DNA of 33,192 nucleotides from Pseudomonadales bacterium (GCA_023257655.1 JALRBQ010000042.1:1-33192), one strand, 5' to 3'. Counted from the stretch's first letter, positions 14,481-24,121 are shown. Notes: generated by a model not told the origin, from the sequence alone. Translations and numbers: made by a program.

Positions 14481-17184
14481 CCTCAGGGAACTCCCCGCCA
14501 GGGGTGTAGCCAGGACGGCGCTTCAATCACTCACCTCGGCCGCGTTAATGTTGCCGGGGTTGTTGTCTTCCTCGGCCCAGGCGGCCGAAGCCAGTGTCGA
14601 CAACGTCAGTATTCAATATAACGAATACAACGAGGGCAAGCGCGATCTCATCAATGTGCCCTCCAGCCTCGACCCGCTGGCGATCGCAGTTTTTCACGCG
14701 ACTACCAATCTCAGCTTTGCCGATCGCTATCATTTTTCCCTGAGTTATTCCCAGGATACCTGGTCTGGTGCCACTCCAGTGAGCAGCGCTCCACTTGGCG
14801 CCGAATCCAATCACCCGATTTTGCAGAACACTGCCGCTGGCGTGATCACGTCCGGCGCCTCGCCGCTGCTCAACACCCAGCTCAAGCTCGATCATGCATT
14901 CAATCCTCTCAGTCGATCCGCAAATGGTTCCCTGGTCAGGGATTCGCGTAATGTCCTGATATTGTCATCGGCATCTCCAGAGTCCCGCGATGAAGTCGAT
15001 CTCAGTTTCGGCTATGACTGGGATGAGGCGACACTTACGGTCAACAGCGGATTCTCGCTGGAGCAGGACTATGAATCATTCTATGGCAGTGTGTCAGGAA
15101 GCCGGGATTTTAATCAGAAGCTGACCAATGTCAGCTTTGGCGCAGGCTATACGGTCATGGATACGGCGGCGATTCTGGACCCGGACGCACTGCCCTATAT
15201 TACTACTTCAGCCTACGATGATCGCATCGAGCGTCATGGCGATTCCGAGGTGCTCAAGGATGACCGTTCTGACATCACCCTTAATCTGGGATTAACCCAG
15301 ATTCTGAGTCAGGGCTCGCTGGTCAATCTTGGTCTCGGCTACACTCATAGCAAGGGATATATGGAAAATCCCTACAAGTCCGTGTCGGTCGTGTTCGTTG
15401 ATCCGGCTTCGATACCCACCGACACAGACACGCCAATAACCGGCAATGTGCAGGCGCTGATGGAGCAGCGACCGGATCGGCGCGAGCAGGTTGCCTTCAG
15501 TGGTAAATACATCAGGTATATCGCGCCGTTCGATGCCGCCCTGCATCTGACATACGAGTTCTCCACAGACAACTGGGGCATCGATACCCATGCGCTGACA
15601 TCGGAATGGATTCAGCCGTTGCCGAATAACTGGACCGTCACTCCCAGGCTGCGCTACTACAGCCAGAACACGGCCGATTTCTACACACCCTATTTGCTGA
15701 GCCAGCAGGCGTATAAATCCTTTGCAGTCGACGGTGTCGGACGGCAGATCTGGTTCGATCTGAATAATTCGGACTCGGAATTCTATCGCACAAGCGATGG
15801 TCGATATGTCACCGGCGCGGGCGCTGAGATCGATCCCAATGCTTACGATCTGCTGCCCCGGTATCGGGACTTCGATGCCGGCCTGCTGCCGGCGGATTTT
15901 TCCAGCGATCATCGCCTTTCCGGATTCGGAGCGCTCAGCGCTGGTCTCACGCTCAACAAGGTCTGGGGCAATGGCATTGAATTTGAGGCTGGCATTGAAT
16001 ATTACGATCGTCGCAGTTCCCGCAAGCTCGGGGGAGGTGGCAATAGCAAGTTCGCCGACTTCGACTTCTACATGGCGAACGCGGCGATTCGTGTGCATCT
16101 CGATCGTTCTCGCCACTCGATGGAGAACCCGATGGCCATGTCAGAACATGCTGGCCACACGATGGGCAACATGAATGCGATGAGTGCGATGGAGCATGGA
16201 TCACACGCCGTGCCGGCAGGAGTCATTTTCGGTCATACCTTGCCCGCCAAGGGTCGTTTCATGATCGGTTATCGCAACGAATTCTCACGACAGGCCGGTG
16301 GACTGAGCAATGGCACGACCCGGGTGTCCGACTCTACTATCGTGGCGCAGGCTTGTCCGGGCACAGATGGCTGCCGTTTCGTACCATCCTATACGAATAT
16401 GAAGATGCATATGCTCGATATCATGTATGCGCCTGTGGACGGGCTGACCTTGATGTTGATGCCGCAGTTTATGGACATGGACATGAATCTGCGCGATCTC
16501 GAAGGTCGACCACCGCCCGTGCTCGAAACCCATGAGCACAGCGGCATCAGCGGTCACACTACAGGAGGTCTCGGTGATACGGTTCTTGCCGGACTGGTTA
16601 GTCTTTATCAGGGTCCTGTCCATCGGCTGCATCTGGGACTGGGTCTGAGTATTCCAACCGGCAGTGTCGATGAGGAATTGCGTCGTACGTTCCGCAATGA
16701 CGGCGGACTCATTCATTTCCACATGCAACTCGGCAGCGGCACCTGGGACTTGTTGCCGAGCCTGACCTATTCCGGCATGTCACAACAGTGGTACTGGGGC
16801 GCGCAACTGACCGGCACGACGCGACTGGAAGATCACAACGCCTCGGGTTATCGTCTGGGTGATGTGTTGCAGACGTCGGCCTGGAGCGGTTACCGGGTGA
16901 ACGACTGGTTCTCGGCCTCCGTGCGTGGCATCTTCACTGACAAGGACCAGATCGATGGCGATTTCACCAAGTATAATGCCAAATCCGGACCCATGGATTT
17001 TCCGCAGAACCAGGGCGGAGAATATTGGGACCTTGCCGTCGGCATGGCGTTCACCGTCCCGAGCGGGCGCTTCGCGGGCAATTCGCTGAACCTGGAATGG
17101 CAGCAGCCACTGCGCGACGACGTGAATGGCTTCCAGCGTGAGCGAGATGGCACGCTCGCCGCCTCGTGGACGATCAGCTTCTAG
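14461..17184 (+). CDS. DUF3570 outer-membrane protein fused to a second barrel-like domain by a Met/His-rich linker
   Basis: A 907-residue protein, far longer than the roughly 400-500 residues usual for DUF3570. Several GTG codons open the frame (14458, 14461, 14467); 14461 stands 5 bp after GGAGG. A signal peptide (ALMLPGLLSSSAQA) is followed by a DUF3570 part (about 40-540) starting SIQYNEYNEGKRDLI and made of alternating strands such as RYHFSLSYSQDTWSGATPVS. Residues of about 548-587 form a linker with SMENPMAMSEHAGHTMGNM, rich in Met and His. The C-terminal part (about 590-907) reads like a second barrel protein, with Met clusters (MKMHMLDIMY, MLMPQFMDMDMNL) and the ending ASWTISF. The Met/His content points to copper or silver binding at the outer membrane. 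It may be a natural fusion or one subfamily of longer DUF3570 proteins. Confidence 0.75.
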   Translation: MVVVATDLRELPARGVARTALQSLTSAALMLPGLLSSSAQAAEASVDNVSIQYNEYNEGKRDLINVPSSLDPLAIAVFHATTNLSFADRYHFSLSYSQDTWSGATPVSSAPLGAESNHPILQNTAAGVITSGASPLLNTQLKLDHAFNPLSRSANGSLVRDSRNVLILSSASPESRDEVDLSFGYDWDEATLTVNSGFSLEQDYESFYGSVSGSRDFNQKLTNVSFGAGYTVMDTAAILDPDALPYITTSAYDDRIERHGDSEVLKDDRSDITLNLGLTQILSQGSLVNLGLGYTHSKGYMENPYKSVSVVFVDPASIPTDTDTPITGNVQALMEQRPDRREQVAFSGKYIRYIAPFDAALHLTYEFSTDNWGIDTHALTSEWIQPLPNNWTVTPRLRYYSQNTADFYTPYLLSQQAYKSFAVDGVGRQIWFDLNNSDSEFYRTSDGRYVTGAGAEIDPNAYDLLPRYRDFDAGLLPADFSSDHRLSGFGALSAGLTLNKVWGNGIEFEAGIEYYDRRSSRKLGGGGNSKFADFDFYMANAAIRVHLDRSRHSMENPMAMSEHAGHTMGNMNAMSAMEHGSHAVPAGVIFGHTLPAKGRFMIGYRNEFSRQAGGLSNGTTRVSDSTIVAQACPGTDGCRFVPSYTNMKMHMLDIMYAPVDGLTLMLMPQFMDMDMNLRDLEGRPPPVLETHEHSGISGHTTGGLGDTVLAGLVSLYQGPVHRLHLGLGLSIPTGSVDEELRRTFRNDGGLIHFHMQLGSGTWDLLPSLTYSGMSQQWYWGAQLTGTTRLEDHNASGYRLGDVLQTSAWSGYRVNDWFSASVRGIFTDKDQIDGDFTKYNAKSGPMDFPQNQGGEYWDLAVGMAFTVPSGRFAGNSLNLEWQQPLRDDVNGFQRERDGTLAASWTISF

Positions 17185-17236
17185 ATCCGGGTACCCGGCT
17201 GCACACAACGCTGTTGAACCAGGTAGCAAGAGGCCC

Positions 17237-18136
17237 ATGCGACGTTTTCGATTTCCCTTCAAGGCCATGGGTACGCCCTGCGAGATTCAACTCTACGCAG
17301 AGAGCGCCAGTGCTGCTCGCCGGGTCAGTAACCTGGTGCAGGCGGACATCGAGCGCCTTGAGGCGCGTTATTCCCGTTATCGCGAATCCAGTTTCCTGTC
17401 CGAGATCAACCGTGTTGCCGCCACGGGGGGCGAGATTGCTGTGGATGCCGAAACCGCGAGCCTGCTCGACTATGCCCAGACCTGCTTCATTGAAAGCGAA
17501 GGCCTCTTCGATATCACCTCGGGCCTGCTCCGCCAGGTCTGGAATTTTCGGGCCGACAGCTTGCCTGCAGAGGCCAGCATCGAGGCGCTGCTGGCGCGTA
17601 TCGGTTGGCAACGCTTGCAATGGGAATCGCCCGTACTGAAGTTTCCCCTGGCGGGCATGGAGATTGATCTCGGCGGCGTCGTCAAGGAATACGCCGTCGA
17701 CCGCGCCGCCACTTTGTGCCAGGAACAGGGCGTGCGTCACGGCATGATCAATCTCGGAGGCGATATCCGCATTATTGGTCCCCACGTCGATGGCAGTCCC
17801 TGGCAGGTGGCAATTCGTCACCCGCGGCAGGCCGATGCCGCGCTGACCACGATTGCCCTGTCCAGTGGTGCGCTCGCCAGCAGCGGCGACTACGAGCGAT
17901 GCCTCACCATTGATGGGCAGCGCTACGGTCACGTATTGAACGCCAAGACCGGCTGGCCAGTGACACACATGGCCGCCGTCAGTGTCGTCGCCGATTTCTG
18001 TGTCGTCGCTGGCAGTGCGTCCACGATCGGCATGCTGAAAGATGCCTCCGGTAGCGACTGGTTGCAGGCGCTGGGGCTACCTTATCTGTGCGTCGATATC
18101 CGAGGCCACGCCAGCGGCACACTCCTCACCGGCTAG
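17237..18136 (+). CDS. apbE: ApbE family FAD:protein FMN transferase
   Basis: A 299-residue ApbE-type protein. The family links FMN covalently to a Thr or Ser of extracytoplasmic redox proteins. Visible motifs are FKAMGTPCEIQLYA (7-20), RYSRYRESSFLSEINR (44-59), GLFDITSGLLRQVW, IDLGGVVKEYAVDRA (143-157), INLGGDIRIIG (171-181), SSGALASSGDYER (209-221) and HVLNAKTGWPV (232-242). In the C-terminal region the usual D-x-x-x-T metal-binding pair reads D253-FCV-V257, so the Thr is replaced, followed by AGSASTIGML. No lipobox or clear signal peptide is seen, though the start could lie upstream inside the DUF3570 frame. I found no D-x-x-[ST]-G-A-[ST] acceptor motif in any protein of this window. Confidence 0.82.
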   Translation: MRRFRFPFKAMGTPCEIQLYAESASAARRVSNLVQADIERLEARYSRYRESSFLSEINRVAATGGEIAVDAETASLLDYAQTCFIESEGLFDITSGLLRQVWNFRADSLPAEASIEALLARIGWQRLQWESPVLKFPLAGMEIDLGGVVKEYAVDRAATLCQEQGVRHGMINLGGDIRIIGPHVDGSPWQVAIRHPRQADAALTTIALSSGALASSGDYERCLTIDGQRYGHVLNAKTGWPVTHMAAVSVVADFCVVAGSASTIGMLKDASGSDWLQALGLPYLCVDIRGHASGTLLTG

Positions 18137-18237
18137 CCGGTGGTTGTGCCGGGGCGCACAGGCAAGGTCCCTGTAGTCGCGATCCCCGCCATGGATGTCC
18201 CTGCCAAACGGGATATGCAAGCCGAGTCGATAAACGC

Positions 18238-18268
18238 TTGACCTTGATCTAACTCTAACGTTTATCGT
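18238..18268 (+). promoter_or_regulatory. MerR-type (CueR-like) promoter of the copper ATPase gene
   Basis: TTGACC (18238-18243), a 19-bp spacer and TATCGT (18263-18268). The overlong spacer is the signature of promoters activated by MerR-family regulators. The beginning CTTGACCTT and the TTTA before the -10 match the E. coli copA promoter. The spacer holds an imperfect dyad (ACCTTGA and TAACGT). No merR/cueR gene is in the window. Confidence 0.6.
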
Positions 18269-18350
18269 GACGTACAGTTACGAGTAAGAACCGTTGGAGC
18301 GGTGTGGAGAATCATCGCCCAGCGGATAACACCCATCTGGAGAAGGTAAG

Positions 18351-20624
18351 ATGAACGAAGCGATGAGTCACAAGGCGACTGATCGGATGCCGTTGCCCGA
18401 GAAAGAATTAATGATAGAAGGCGCCGGGTGCGCGAGCTGTGTCGTGAAGATTGAGACGGCCCTGAAACTGGTGCCGGGCGTCGAGCGGGCCGAGATGAAT
18501 TTCGTCGAGCGTACCGTGACGGTTGCCGGCGATGTCCCGATGTCAGAGCTAATCGACGCCGTGGAACAGATTGGTTACGGGGCGAAGGCCAATTCCTCAG
18601 AGTCGGCCGAGGTGGCCGCCGCCGAGAAAGAGGCTGCCGATGCCACTTACTACCGCCGCCTGTTGCTGAATATGACTATTGCGCTTGGAGTGGGCATACC
18701 GCTGATGGCCTACGGCCTGATTACCGGTGACATGATGGTGAACACAGCGACCCAACAGGCAGCCTGGGGCGCCGTGGGATTGCTGACCCTCGCCGTCATG
18801 GTGTTCTCTGGACGCCACTTCTATGTGGGTGCCTGGAAATCTTTCACCAATCATTCGGCCAATATGGACACGCTGATCGCATTGGGCACGGGCACTGCGT
18901 GGGTCTATTCCATGCTGGTAGTGGCGGTGCCGGCACTGATTCCGGAGATGGCGCGCCATGTCTATTTTGAGGCCACGGCCATGATTATCGGTCTCATCAA
19001 TCTGGGTCTCGCGCTGGAAATGCGGGCGCGGGGCAAGACTTCGCAAGCCATCAAGCGCCTGATCGGTTTGCAGGCGAAGACTGCCCGCGTGATCCGCAAT
19101 GGCAAGGAAAGCGATATTCCCCTGGAGAAGGTGCGCATCAACGAACAGATACGTGTCCGGCCTGGCGAGAAGATTCCGGTGGACGGCAAGATCAGTGAAG
19201 GCACCTCGACGATCGACGAATCGATGCTGACTGGAGAGCCTATGCCGGTCGTGAAGCAAGTGGGTGATGAGGTGATTGCCGGTACGATCAACAAGAGCGG
19301 CACATTCGTTTTCATCTCCACACACGTAGGCGAAGACACGGCTTTGGCCCGTATCGTTGCCATGGTGAAAAGGGCTCAGAATTCCAAGCTGCCCATCGGG
19401 CGATTGGCTGATGTGATTTCCGCGTACTTCGTGCCAGCCATCATGATTATTGCGATTGCGAGCGCGTTGGTGTGGCTCAACTTTGGTCCCGACCCGGTCG
19501 TCGCTTTCGCGATCATCGCCGCGACGACCGTGCTCATCATCGCCTGCCCCTGTGCACTTGGTCTCGCCACCCCGATGTCGGTCATGGTTGGCGTCGGCAA
19601 GGCCGCGGAATTTGGTGTTTTGATTCGCAACGGCGAAGCCCTGCAGACTGCCTCGCGTATCACCGCCATGGTGCTGGACAAGACCGGAACGATTACTGTC
19701 GGCGCACCTGAAGTCACGGACATTTATATCGCAGGTGCTGGCAGCGAAGCTGACATCCTGTATCTCGCCGCCAGTCTGGAAGCGGGATCTGAACATCCTC
19801 TGGCACAGGCGATCGTCGCCTCCGCCGAGACACGCGAGATTAAGCCTGGCAAGGTGGAGGGTTTCGACGCCCTGTCCGGGCGCGGAGTGGCAGGGCGCGT
19901 CGATAACAAAAAACTTTTGTTAGGAAACGCCAGATTGATGCAGGAAAAAGGCGTGGAAATCGCCGAGCATGAGAGCGCCGCCCAGAAATTCGCCAATGAC
20001 GCGAAGACGCCGATGTATCTGGCCGTCGATGGCACCTTGACTGGCATCATCGTCGTCGCCGATCCGGTCCGCGAGGATTCGATTGCCGCGATCAAACGGC
20101 TGCAGGATGATGGCATCAAGGTGATCATGTTGACCGGTGACAATCGGGCCACTGCCGCTGCAGTCGCCACTCGAGTCGGCCTGAGCGACTACTTCGCCGA
20201 GGTTCTTCCTGAGGACAAGGCCAACAAGATCGCTGAATTACAGGCTCAACACGAAATTGTGGGCATGACCGGTGATGGCATAAACGATGCGCCCGCGCTG
20301 GCGCAGGCGGATGTCGGTTTTGCGATTGGCACCGGCACCGATGTCGCGATCGAGAGTGCCGACATCACCCTGATGCGCGGATCATTGCATGGTCTTGCCG
20401 ATGCTATTGCAGTGAGCAAAACAACTCTGCGCAACATCAAACAGAATCTGTTCGGTGCGTTTGTCTATAACGTGGCCGGGGTCCCGATAGCCGCCGGTAT
20501 TCTCTATCCTGCATTCGGAATCTTGCTGAGTCCAGTAATCGCCGGCGCGGCGATGGCGTTCTCATCACTGACCGTGGTCTCGAATGCCAATCGCCTGCGG
20601 TTGTTCAAACCGGTGGCGCCTTAA
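18351..20624 (+). CDS. copA: Cu(+)-exporting P1B-type ATPase
   Basis: A 757-residue inner-membrane pump that expels Cu(+) (or Ag(+)) from the cytoplasm using ATP. One N-terminal heavy-metal-associated domain carries GAGCASC (Cys27, Cys30). Eight TM segments are expected, with the CPC site [12 protein letters not shown] (C399-P400-C401), phosphorylation motif DKTGT (D443), SEHPLAQAI (the HP motif), and [12 protein letters not shown]. The last two TM segments carry [11 protein letters not shown] and [16 protein letters not shown], the Tyr-Asn and Met-x-x-Ser-Ser pair typical of Cu(+) pumps. GAGAAGG lies 5 bp before ATG 18351. The upstream promoter has a 19-bp spacer, so copper-responsive activation by a CueR-like protein is likely. 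A cupredoxin gene follows after 20 bp and is probably co-transcribed. Confidence 0.95.
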   Translation: MNEAMSHKATDRMPLPEKELMIEGAGCASCVVKIETALKLVPGVERAEMNFVERTVTVAGDVPMSELIDAVEQIGYGAKANSSESAEVAAAEKEAADATYYRRLLLNMTIALGVGIPLMAYGLITGDMMVNTATQQAAWGAVGLLTLAVMVFSGRHFYVGAWKSFTNHSANMDTLIALGTGTAWVYSMLVVAVPALIPEMARHVYFEATAMIIGLINLGLALEMRARGKTSQAIKRLIGLQAKTARVIRNGKESDIPLEKVRINEQIRVRPGEKIPVDGKISEGTSTIDESMLTGEPMPVVKQVGDEVIAGTINKSGTFVFISTHVGEDTALARIVAMVKRAQNSKLPIGRLADVISAYFVPAIMIIAIASALVWLNFGPDPVVAFAIIAATTVLIIACPCALGLATPMSVMVGVGKAAEFGVLIRNGEALQTASRITAMVLDKTGTITVGAPEVTDIYIAGAGSEADILYLAASLEAGSEHPLAQAIVASAETREIKPGKVEGFDALSGRGVAGRVDNKKLLLGNARLMQEKGVEIAEHESAAQKFANDAKTPMYLAVDGTLTGIIVVADPVREDSIAAIKRLQDDGIKVIMLTGDNRATAAAVATRVGLSDYFAEVLPEDKANKIAELQAQHEIVGMTGDGINDAPALAQADVGFAIGTGTDVAIESADITLMRGSLHGLADAIAVSKTTLRNIKQNLFGAFVYNVAGVPIAAGILYPAFGILLSPVIAGAAMAFSSLTVVSNANRLRLFKPVAP

Positions 20625-20644
20625 TTATTCTCGAAGGTAACGTT

Positions 20645-20995
20645 ATGCTGGTGTTGAATCTGCTGGGATTGGCTCTCATTGCTTTGATCGTTTGGTGGTT
20701 CTGGTTGTACAAGCCGCCCACTACCACCGATGCTGGTAACGCGGAGATCGTCGTCGAGAACGGGGTGTACTCACCGGCGCGCATACAATTAGCGGCCGAT
20801 CAACCTGCGGTACTTCACTTCCTGCGGAAGGACAAGTCACCCTGTGCTGAAATGGTGGTGTTCCCTGATCTCGACATCAGCGCCGAGTTGGCGGTGGATA
20901 AGACCGTCGACGTCAGGTTGCCCCCGCTGTCAAAAGGCGAGTATGCATTCACCTGTCAGATGCAAATGTACCGTGGCACCCTGGTGGTGGCCTAG
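20645..20995 (+). CDS. membrane-anchored cupredoxin-domain protein
   Basis: A 116-residue protein: an N-terminal TM anchor (about 3-21, VLNLLGLALIALIVWWFWL) and a periplasmic cupredoxin_1 domain. The domain shows EIVVENGVYSPARIQLAADQPAVLHFLRKDKSPCAEMVVFPDL and GEYAFTCQMQMYRGTLVV. Candidate copper ligands are Cys67, Cys104, Met106 and Met108. This version of the domain, with an SPC...E and a C-x-M-x-M motif, is regularly found next to CopA ATPases. It lies 20 bp after copA with AAGGTAA before its ATG. It may receive copper from the pump, or deliver it to the secreted proteins encoded upstream. Confidence 0.8.
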   Translation: MLVLNLLGLALIALIVWWFWLYKPPTTTDAGNAEIVVENGVYSPARIQLAADQPAVLHFLRKDKSPCAEMVVFPDLDISAELAVDKTVDVRLPPLSKGEYAFTCQMQMYRGTLVVA

Positions 20996-21176
20996 CCACT
21001 GACTTCTCTGACCTTGAGCGCAGGTGTGAGGCTGGACTCGCGCGGAGTTCGGCGCTACCTTTCTGCCAGTCAGAATTCATGAGGTCACGTGTCAGGCGCC
21101 TGTGCGCAATCAGGTGCGGAAATGCGCCAGTCCGCCCAGGCCCGCACAGATAATCAATTACGGAGAGGGATGTTCC

Positions 21177-21773
21177 TTGGAAATCAAAGCCCAATCGCTG
21201 TTCCCCAGTCTCGTTTGGAGCACGCTGTTCGACGACAGGGAAAGCTTCAATGCGAAGCTGTTGAAACTCGCGAACGAGATGCGCGCCAAAGACCCGGTCG
21301 GCGTTGCCAATACCAACATCAGAGGCTGGCAGAGTCCTAACATCTTGCAGAACCTGGACGAGTTCGCCGATATGAACCTGCGAATTCTGCAAGTGTGTGA
21401 GCGCATCGCGGAATCCCAACATTTCAAACCGAATGTGGTGTTCCAGCATCAGGCCTGGGTCAATATCAGCCCACCGGGAGCATCCAATCAGATTCACTTC
21501 CACGCCAACTGTCACTTCAGCGGGGTGTACTACATCAGCCTGAAGGAACCGGAGTGTGGCAGCATCTTCTTCCGGGATCCGCGCGTCGCCTCGCGCATGT
21601 TCACCAGCCCCATCACCCAACCTACGGATTTCACCGCCGAACAGGTGCGCATGCGACCGGAAGAAGGGCGCATGTATGTGTTTCCGGGATGGCTTGAACA
21701 CGGTGTCGAGATCAATCAGAGCGACCGCGATCGGGTCAGTATCAGTTTTAATGTGTTGGCTGTGCCACAGTAG
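21177..21773 (+). CDS. putative 2OG-Fe(II) oxygenase (TIGR02466-like)
   Basis: A 198-residue cytosolic protein. I chose TTG 21177 because GGAGAGGGA lies just upstream and it gives the family N-terminus (MEIKAQSLFPSLVWSTLFDD); a GTG at 21102 has no ribosome site. The double-stranded beta-helix core reads NQIHFHANCHFSGVYYISLKEPECGSIFFRDPR, then MYVFPGWLEHGVEINQSDRDRVSISFNV. The family pattern is 'H.H......SGVYYV.....G.L.F.DPR...FPGWL.H.V.PN.S...R.SISFN'. Likely iron ligands are among H107, H109 and H175, and R186 would hold 2-oxoglutarate. The substrate is unknown. It stands alone, about 180 bp after the cupredoxin gene, and is a paralogue of the partial gene at 1-196. Confidence 0.8.
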   Translation: MEIKAQSLFPSLVWSTLFDDRESFNAKLLKLANEMRAKDPVGVANTNIRGWQSPNILQNLDEFADMNLRILQVCERIAESQHFKPNVVFQHQAWVNISPPGASNQIHFHANCHFSGVYYISLKEPECGSIFFRDPRVASRMFTSPITQPTDFTAEQVRMRPEEGRMYVFPGWLEHGVEINQSDRDRVSISFNVLAVPQ

Positions 21774-22022
21774 GTTTTTTTGCCCTGATGGCAAGCGACA
21801 GTAGCGCCGGGTTTGCCCGGCTGAATTCTGTGTGGGATCCGGACGCGCTGTCACCAACGCGCTAAACCCGGGCTGTAGTTCGGGTAAATTCACCCTGTGC
21901 CAACCCGACCTGAATGCAGAAAAGCGTTGCAATTCGTTGCAGGTCGTCGTGCGCCCGTATTTCTACTATCGCCCCATTTGTTGTATGCTCGGCGTACTCA
22001 AGCATCAGTAGAGGCAATAACA

Positions 22023-24080
22023 ATGAAATCACGTTCTACGAGCACATTCGGCTCAATTGGCAAGAAAATTGCCAGTTTGGGCTGTCTGGCAGCCATTCTG
22101 GGCCTAAGCCCCCAGATCGGGTTTAGCCAGAACAAGGTTACCGATGACACGGTCGAGTGGTACACCCTGGGCGGCGACTACGCCCATACCCGTTACACTC
22201 CGGCTGCGGAAATCACGGCTGAGAATTTCCATGAACTGGAGGTCGCCTGGGAATGGGATGGCGCCAGCTTCAACGGACAGACTGGCCGTTCCACGCCTAC
22301 CTATGTCGACGGCCATCTGTTCACCGTATCGGGTCCTCACAGAAATGTGGTTTCCATCGATCCAAAAACCGGTGAAACGCTGTGGGCTTATCGTCTGCCG
22401 AGCACAGGTCGCTGGGCATACTCCATGCGCGCGTCGTACGGCAAGGGTATTGCGTACTCACGCATCAACGGCAAAGGCGTAGTTTATATCTCAACACCCG
22501 GCTTCTTCCTCGTTGCGCTGGATGCCGATACGGGTGCCCCTCTTGAGGGCTTCGGTCAGGAAGTGCCCATCGCGGGCTTCCCGAAGACTGGCGTCGTCGA
22601 CATGCTGGCCAACCTGGGTCATCCCTATGATGTCAATGAGGGCATTCCGCTGGAAGTGGGTTACATCACTACCTCCTCTCCGCCCATTGTCGTCAATGAC
22701 ACAATCATCGTCGGCAACTCCGCCGAACAGGGCTACCTGCAGTCTCGCGTCGAAAACGTGCCCGGCGACATTCTGGCGTATGACAAGACCACAGGCGCCT
22801 TCAAGTGGAAATTCAACGTGATTCCGCGTCCCGGCGAATACGGCCATGAAACCTGGGAAAACGATGCCTGGCAGTGGACTGGCGACGTCTCTTCCTGGGC
22901 ACCGCTGACTGCCGATCCGGTAAACAACATCGTCTACATTCCGACCAACCCGCCGACAATCGACTACTACGGCGGCTTCCGTCCGGGTGACGGCCTGTTC
23001 GGTACCAGCCTTATCGCGCTGAACACCGAAACCGGCGAGCGCATCTGGCACTTCCAGACTGTGCATCACGACGTCTGGAACTACGACAATCCCGCCGCGC
23101 CCATTCAGCTCGATCTGAACATGCCGGGCCGTGGTCGCGTCGCATCCGTTTCGCAAGTGACGAAGCAGGGTTTTGTGTATGCCTTCGACCGCATGACCGG
23201 AGAGCCACTGTGGCCGATGCCGGAAATGCCGGTCCCAGCCTCAAAGGTCCCGGGTGAGAAACTGTCTCCGACCCAGCCTTTCCCAAGCAAGCCCGCGCCG
23301 TTCGAGATGCAGGGCATCAGTGAAGATGACCTGATCGACTTTACGCCAGCTCTGCGTCGCGAGGCGCTGGAAGTGATGGCGAATTACAATATGGGCCCCC
23401 TGTTCACTCCGCCGGTGCATGCTGGCAATGCTGAAGGCAAACTGGCAGCGGCCATGTGTCCGGGTGACGGCGGTGGTGCCAACATCACGTCTCCGCCCGT
23501 TGCAGATCCGACTACAGGTTATCTGTATGTGTCTTCAGCACGCGCCTGTAGCTGGCAGCGTGTGATTCCTGGTGAAGAAGCCGATGCCCGCATCGCCGCG
23601 CCAACAGGTGCGACGTTTGCTGCCTATGCGAATGACCGCTCTGGTCGTCCGCCGCGTCTGGCCTCAGGCATTCCTTACTTCAAGCCACCGTACAGCACAA
23701 TCACTGCCTACAACATGAACACTGGCGAGATTGCGTTCCAGATTCCGACAGGCGAAACGCCTGACCGCATCCGCAATAACCCTGCACTGGCAGGCGTGGA
23801 TATCGGTGATACCGGAACCGGTAACCAGGTGCCGATGGTGACTACACCCAACATGCTGATCTACTCTGACCTGGATCACGACGGCACCACAGCACTGCTG
23901 TATGCCATCGACAAGATGACCGGTGAAGAACTGGGCCGCATTGAAGTACCGGCACGCAGCCGCTACGGCATGAGCTCCTGGATGCACGATGGACACCAGT
24001 ACATCATCCTGCAGACTGGCGGCAAACTGACTGCCATGGCCATGCCAGGTGCACGCCCCGAGAGTGGTGGCGGACACTAA
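22023..24080 (+). CDS. periplasmic PQQ-dependent dehydrogenase (quinoprotein)
   Basis: A 685-residue exported protein with a signal peptide of about 35 residues ending GFSQ. The mature part starts with VEWYTLGGDYAHTRYTPAAEITAENFHELEVAWEW, the usual opening of PQQ propeller dehydrogenases ('W...GGD..hTRYSPL.QI...N...L..AW'). Repeated tryptophan-docking motifs (DPKTGETLWAY, DKTTGAFKWKF, NTETGERIWHF, DRMTGEPLWPM) define an eight-bladed propeller. The active-site segment reads HHDVWNYDNPAAP (H348 onward), with Asn at a position often occupied by Asp. No CXXCH heme site is present, so electrons must pass to a separate cytochrome or the quinone pool. It is not fused to membrane segments, unlike Gcd. 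GAGG precedes ATG 22023. No pqq synthesis genes are in the window. The substrate, an alcohol or sugar, cannot be told. Confidence 0.88.
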   Translation: MKSRSTSTFGSIGKKIASLGCLAAILGLSPQIGFSQNKVTDDTVEWYTLGGDYAHTRYTPAAEITAENFHELEVAWEWDGASFNGQTGRSTPTYVDGHLFTVSGPHRNVVSIDPKTGETLWAYRLPSTGRWAYSMRASYGKGIAYSRINGKGVVYISTPGFFLVALDADTGAPLEGFGQEVPIAGFPKTGVVDMLANLGHPYDVNEGIPLEVGYITTSSPPIVVNDTIIVGNSAEQGYLQSRVENVPGDILAYDKTTGAFKWKFNVIPRPGEYGHETWENDAWQWTGDVSSWAPLTADPVNNIVYIPTNPPTIDYYGGFRPGDGLFGTSLIALNTETGERIWHFQTVHHDVWNYDNPAAPIQLDLNMPGRGRVASVSQVTKQGFVYAFDRMTGEPLWPMPEMPVPASKVPGEKLSPTQPFPSKPAPFEMQGISEDDLIDFTPALRREALEVMANYNMGPLFTPPVHAGNAEGKLAAAMCPGDGGGANITSPPVADPTTGYLYVSSARACSWQRVIPGEEADARIAAPTGATFAAYANDRSGRPPRLASGIPYFKPPYSTITAYNMNTGEIAFQIPTGETPDRIRNNPALAGVDIGDTGTGNQVPMVTTPNMLIYSDLDHDGTTALLYAIDKMTGEELGRIEVPARSRYGMSSWMHDGHQYIILQTGGKLTAMAMPGARPESGGGH

Positions 24081-24121
24081 GCGTTTAATCGCACTCGATT
24101 AGACTGCTCAGCAAACAGAAG

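Noticed and set aside
15292..16116. 274-codon minus-strand frame
   Set aside because: Antisense to the DUF3570 gene, whose strand pattern is continuous there.
18597..19796. 399-codon open frame on the minus strand
   Set aside because: It lies fully inside copA on the opposite strand, is rich in His/Arg/Asp without any family pattern, and is a shadow of the copA codon bias.
21803..21825. GCCGGG-TTTG-CCCGGC hairpin after the 2OG oxygenase gene
   Set aside because: No T tract follows on the plus strand, and the seven Ts lie before it; too weak to call a terminator.
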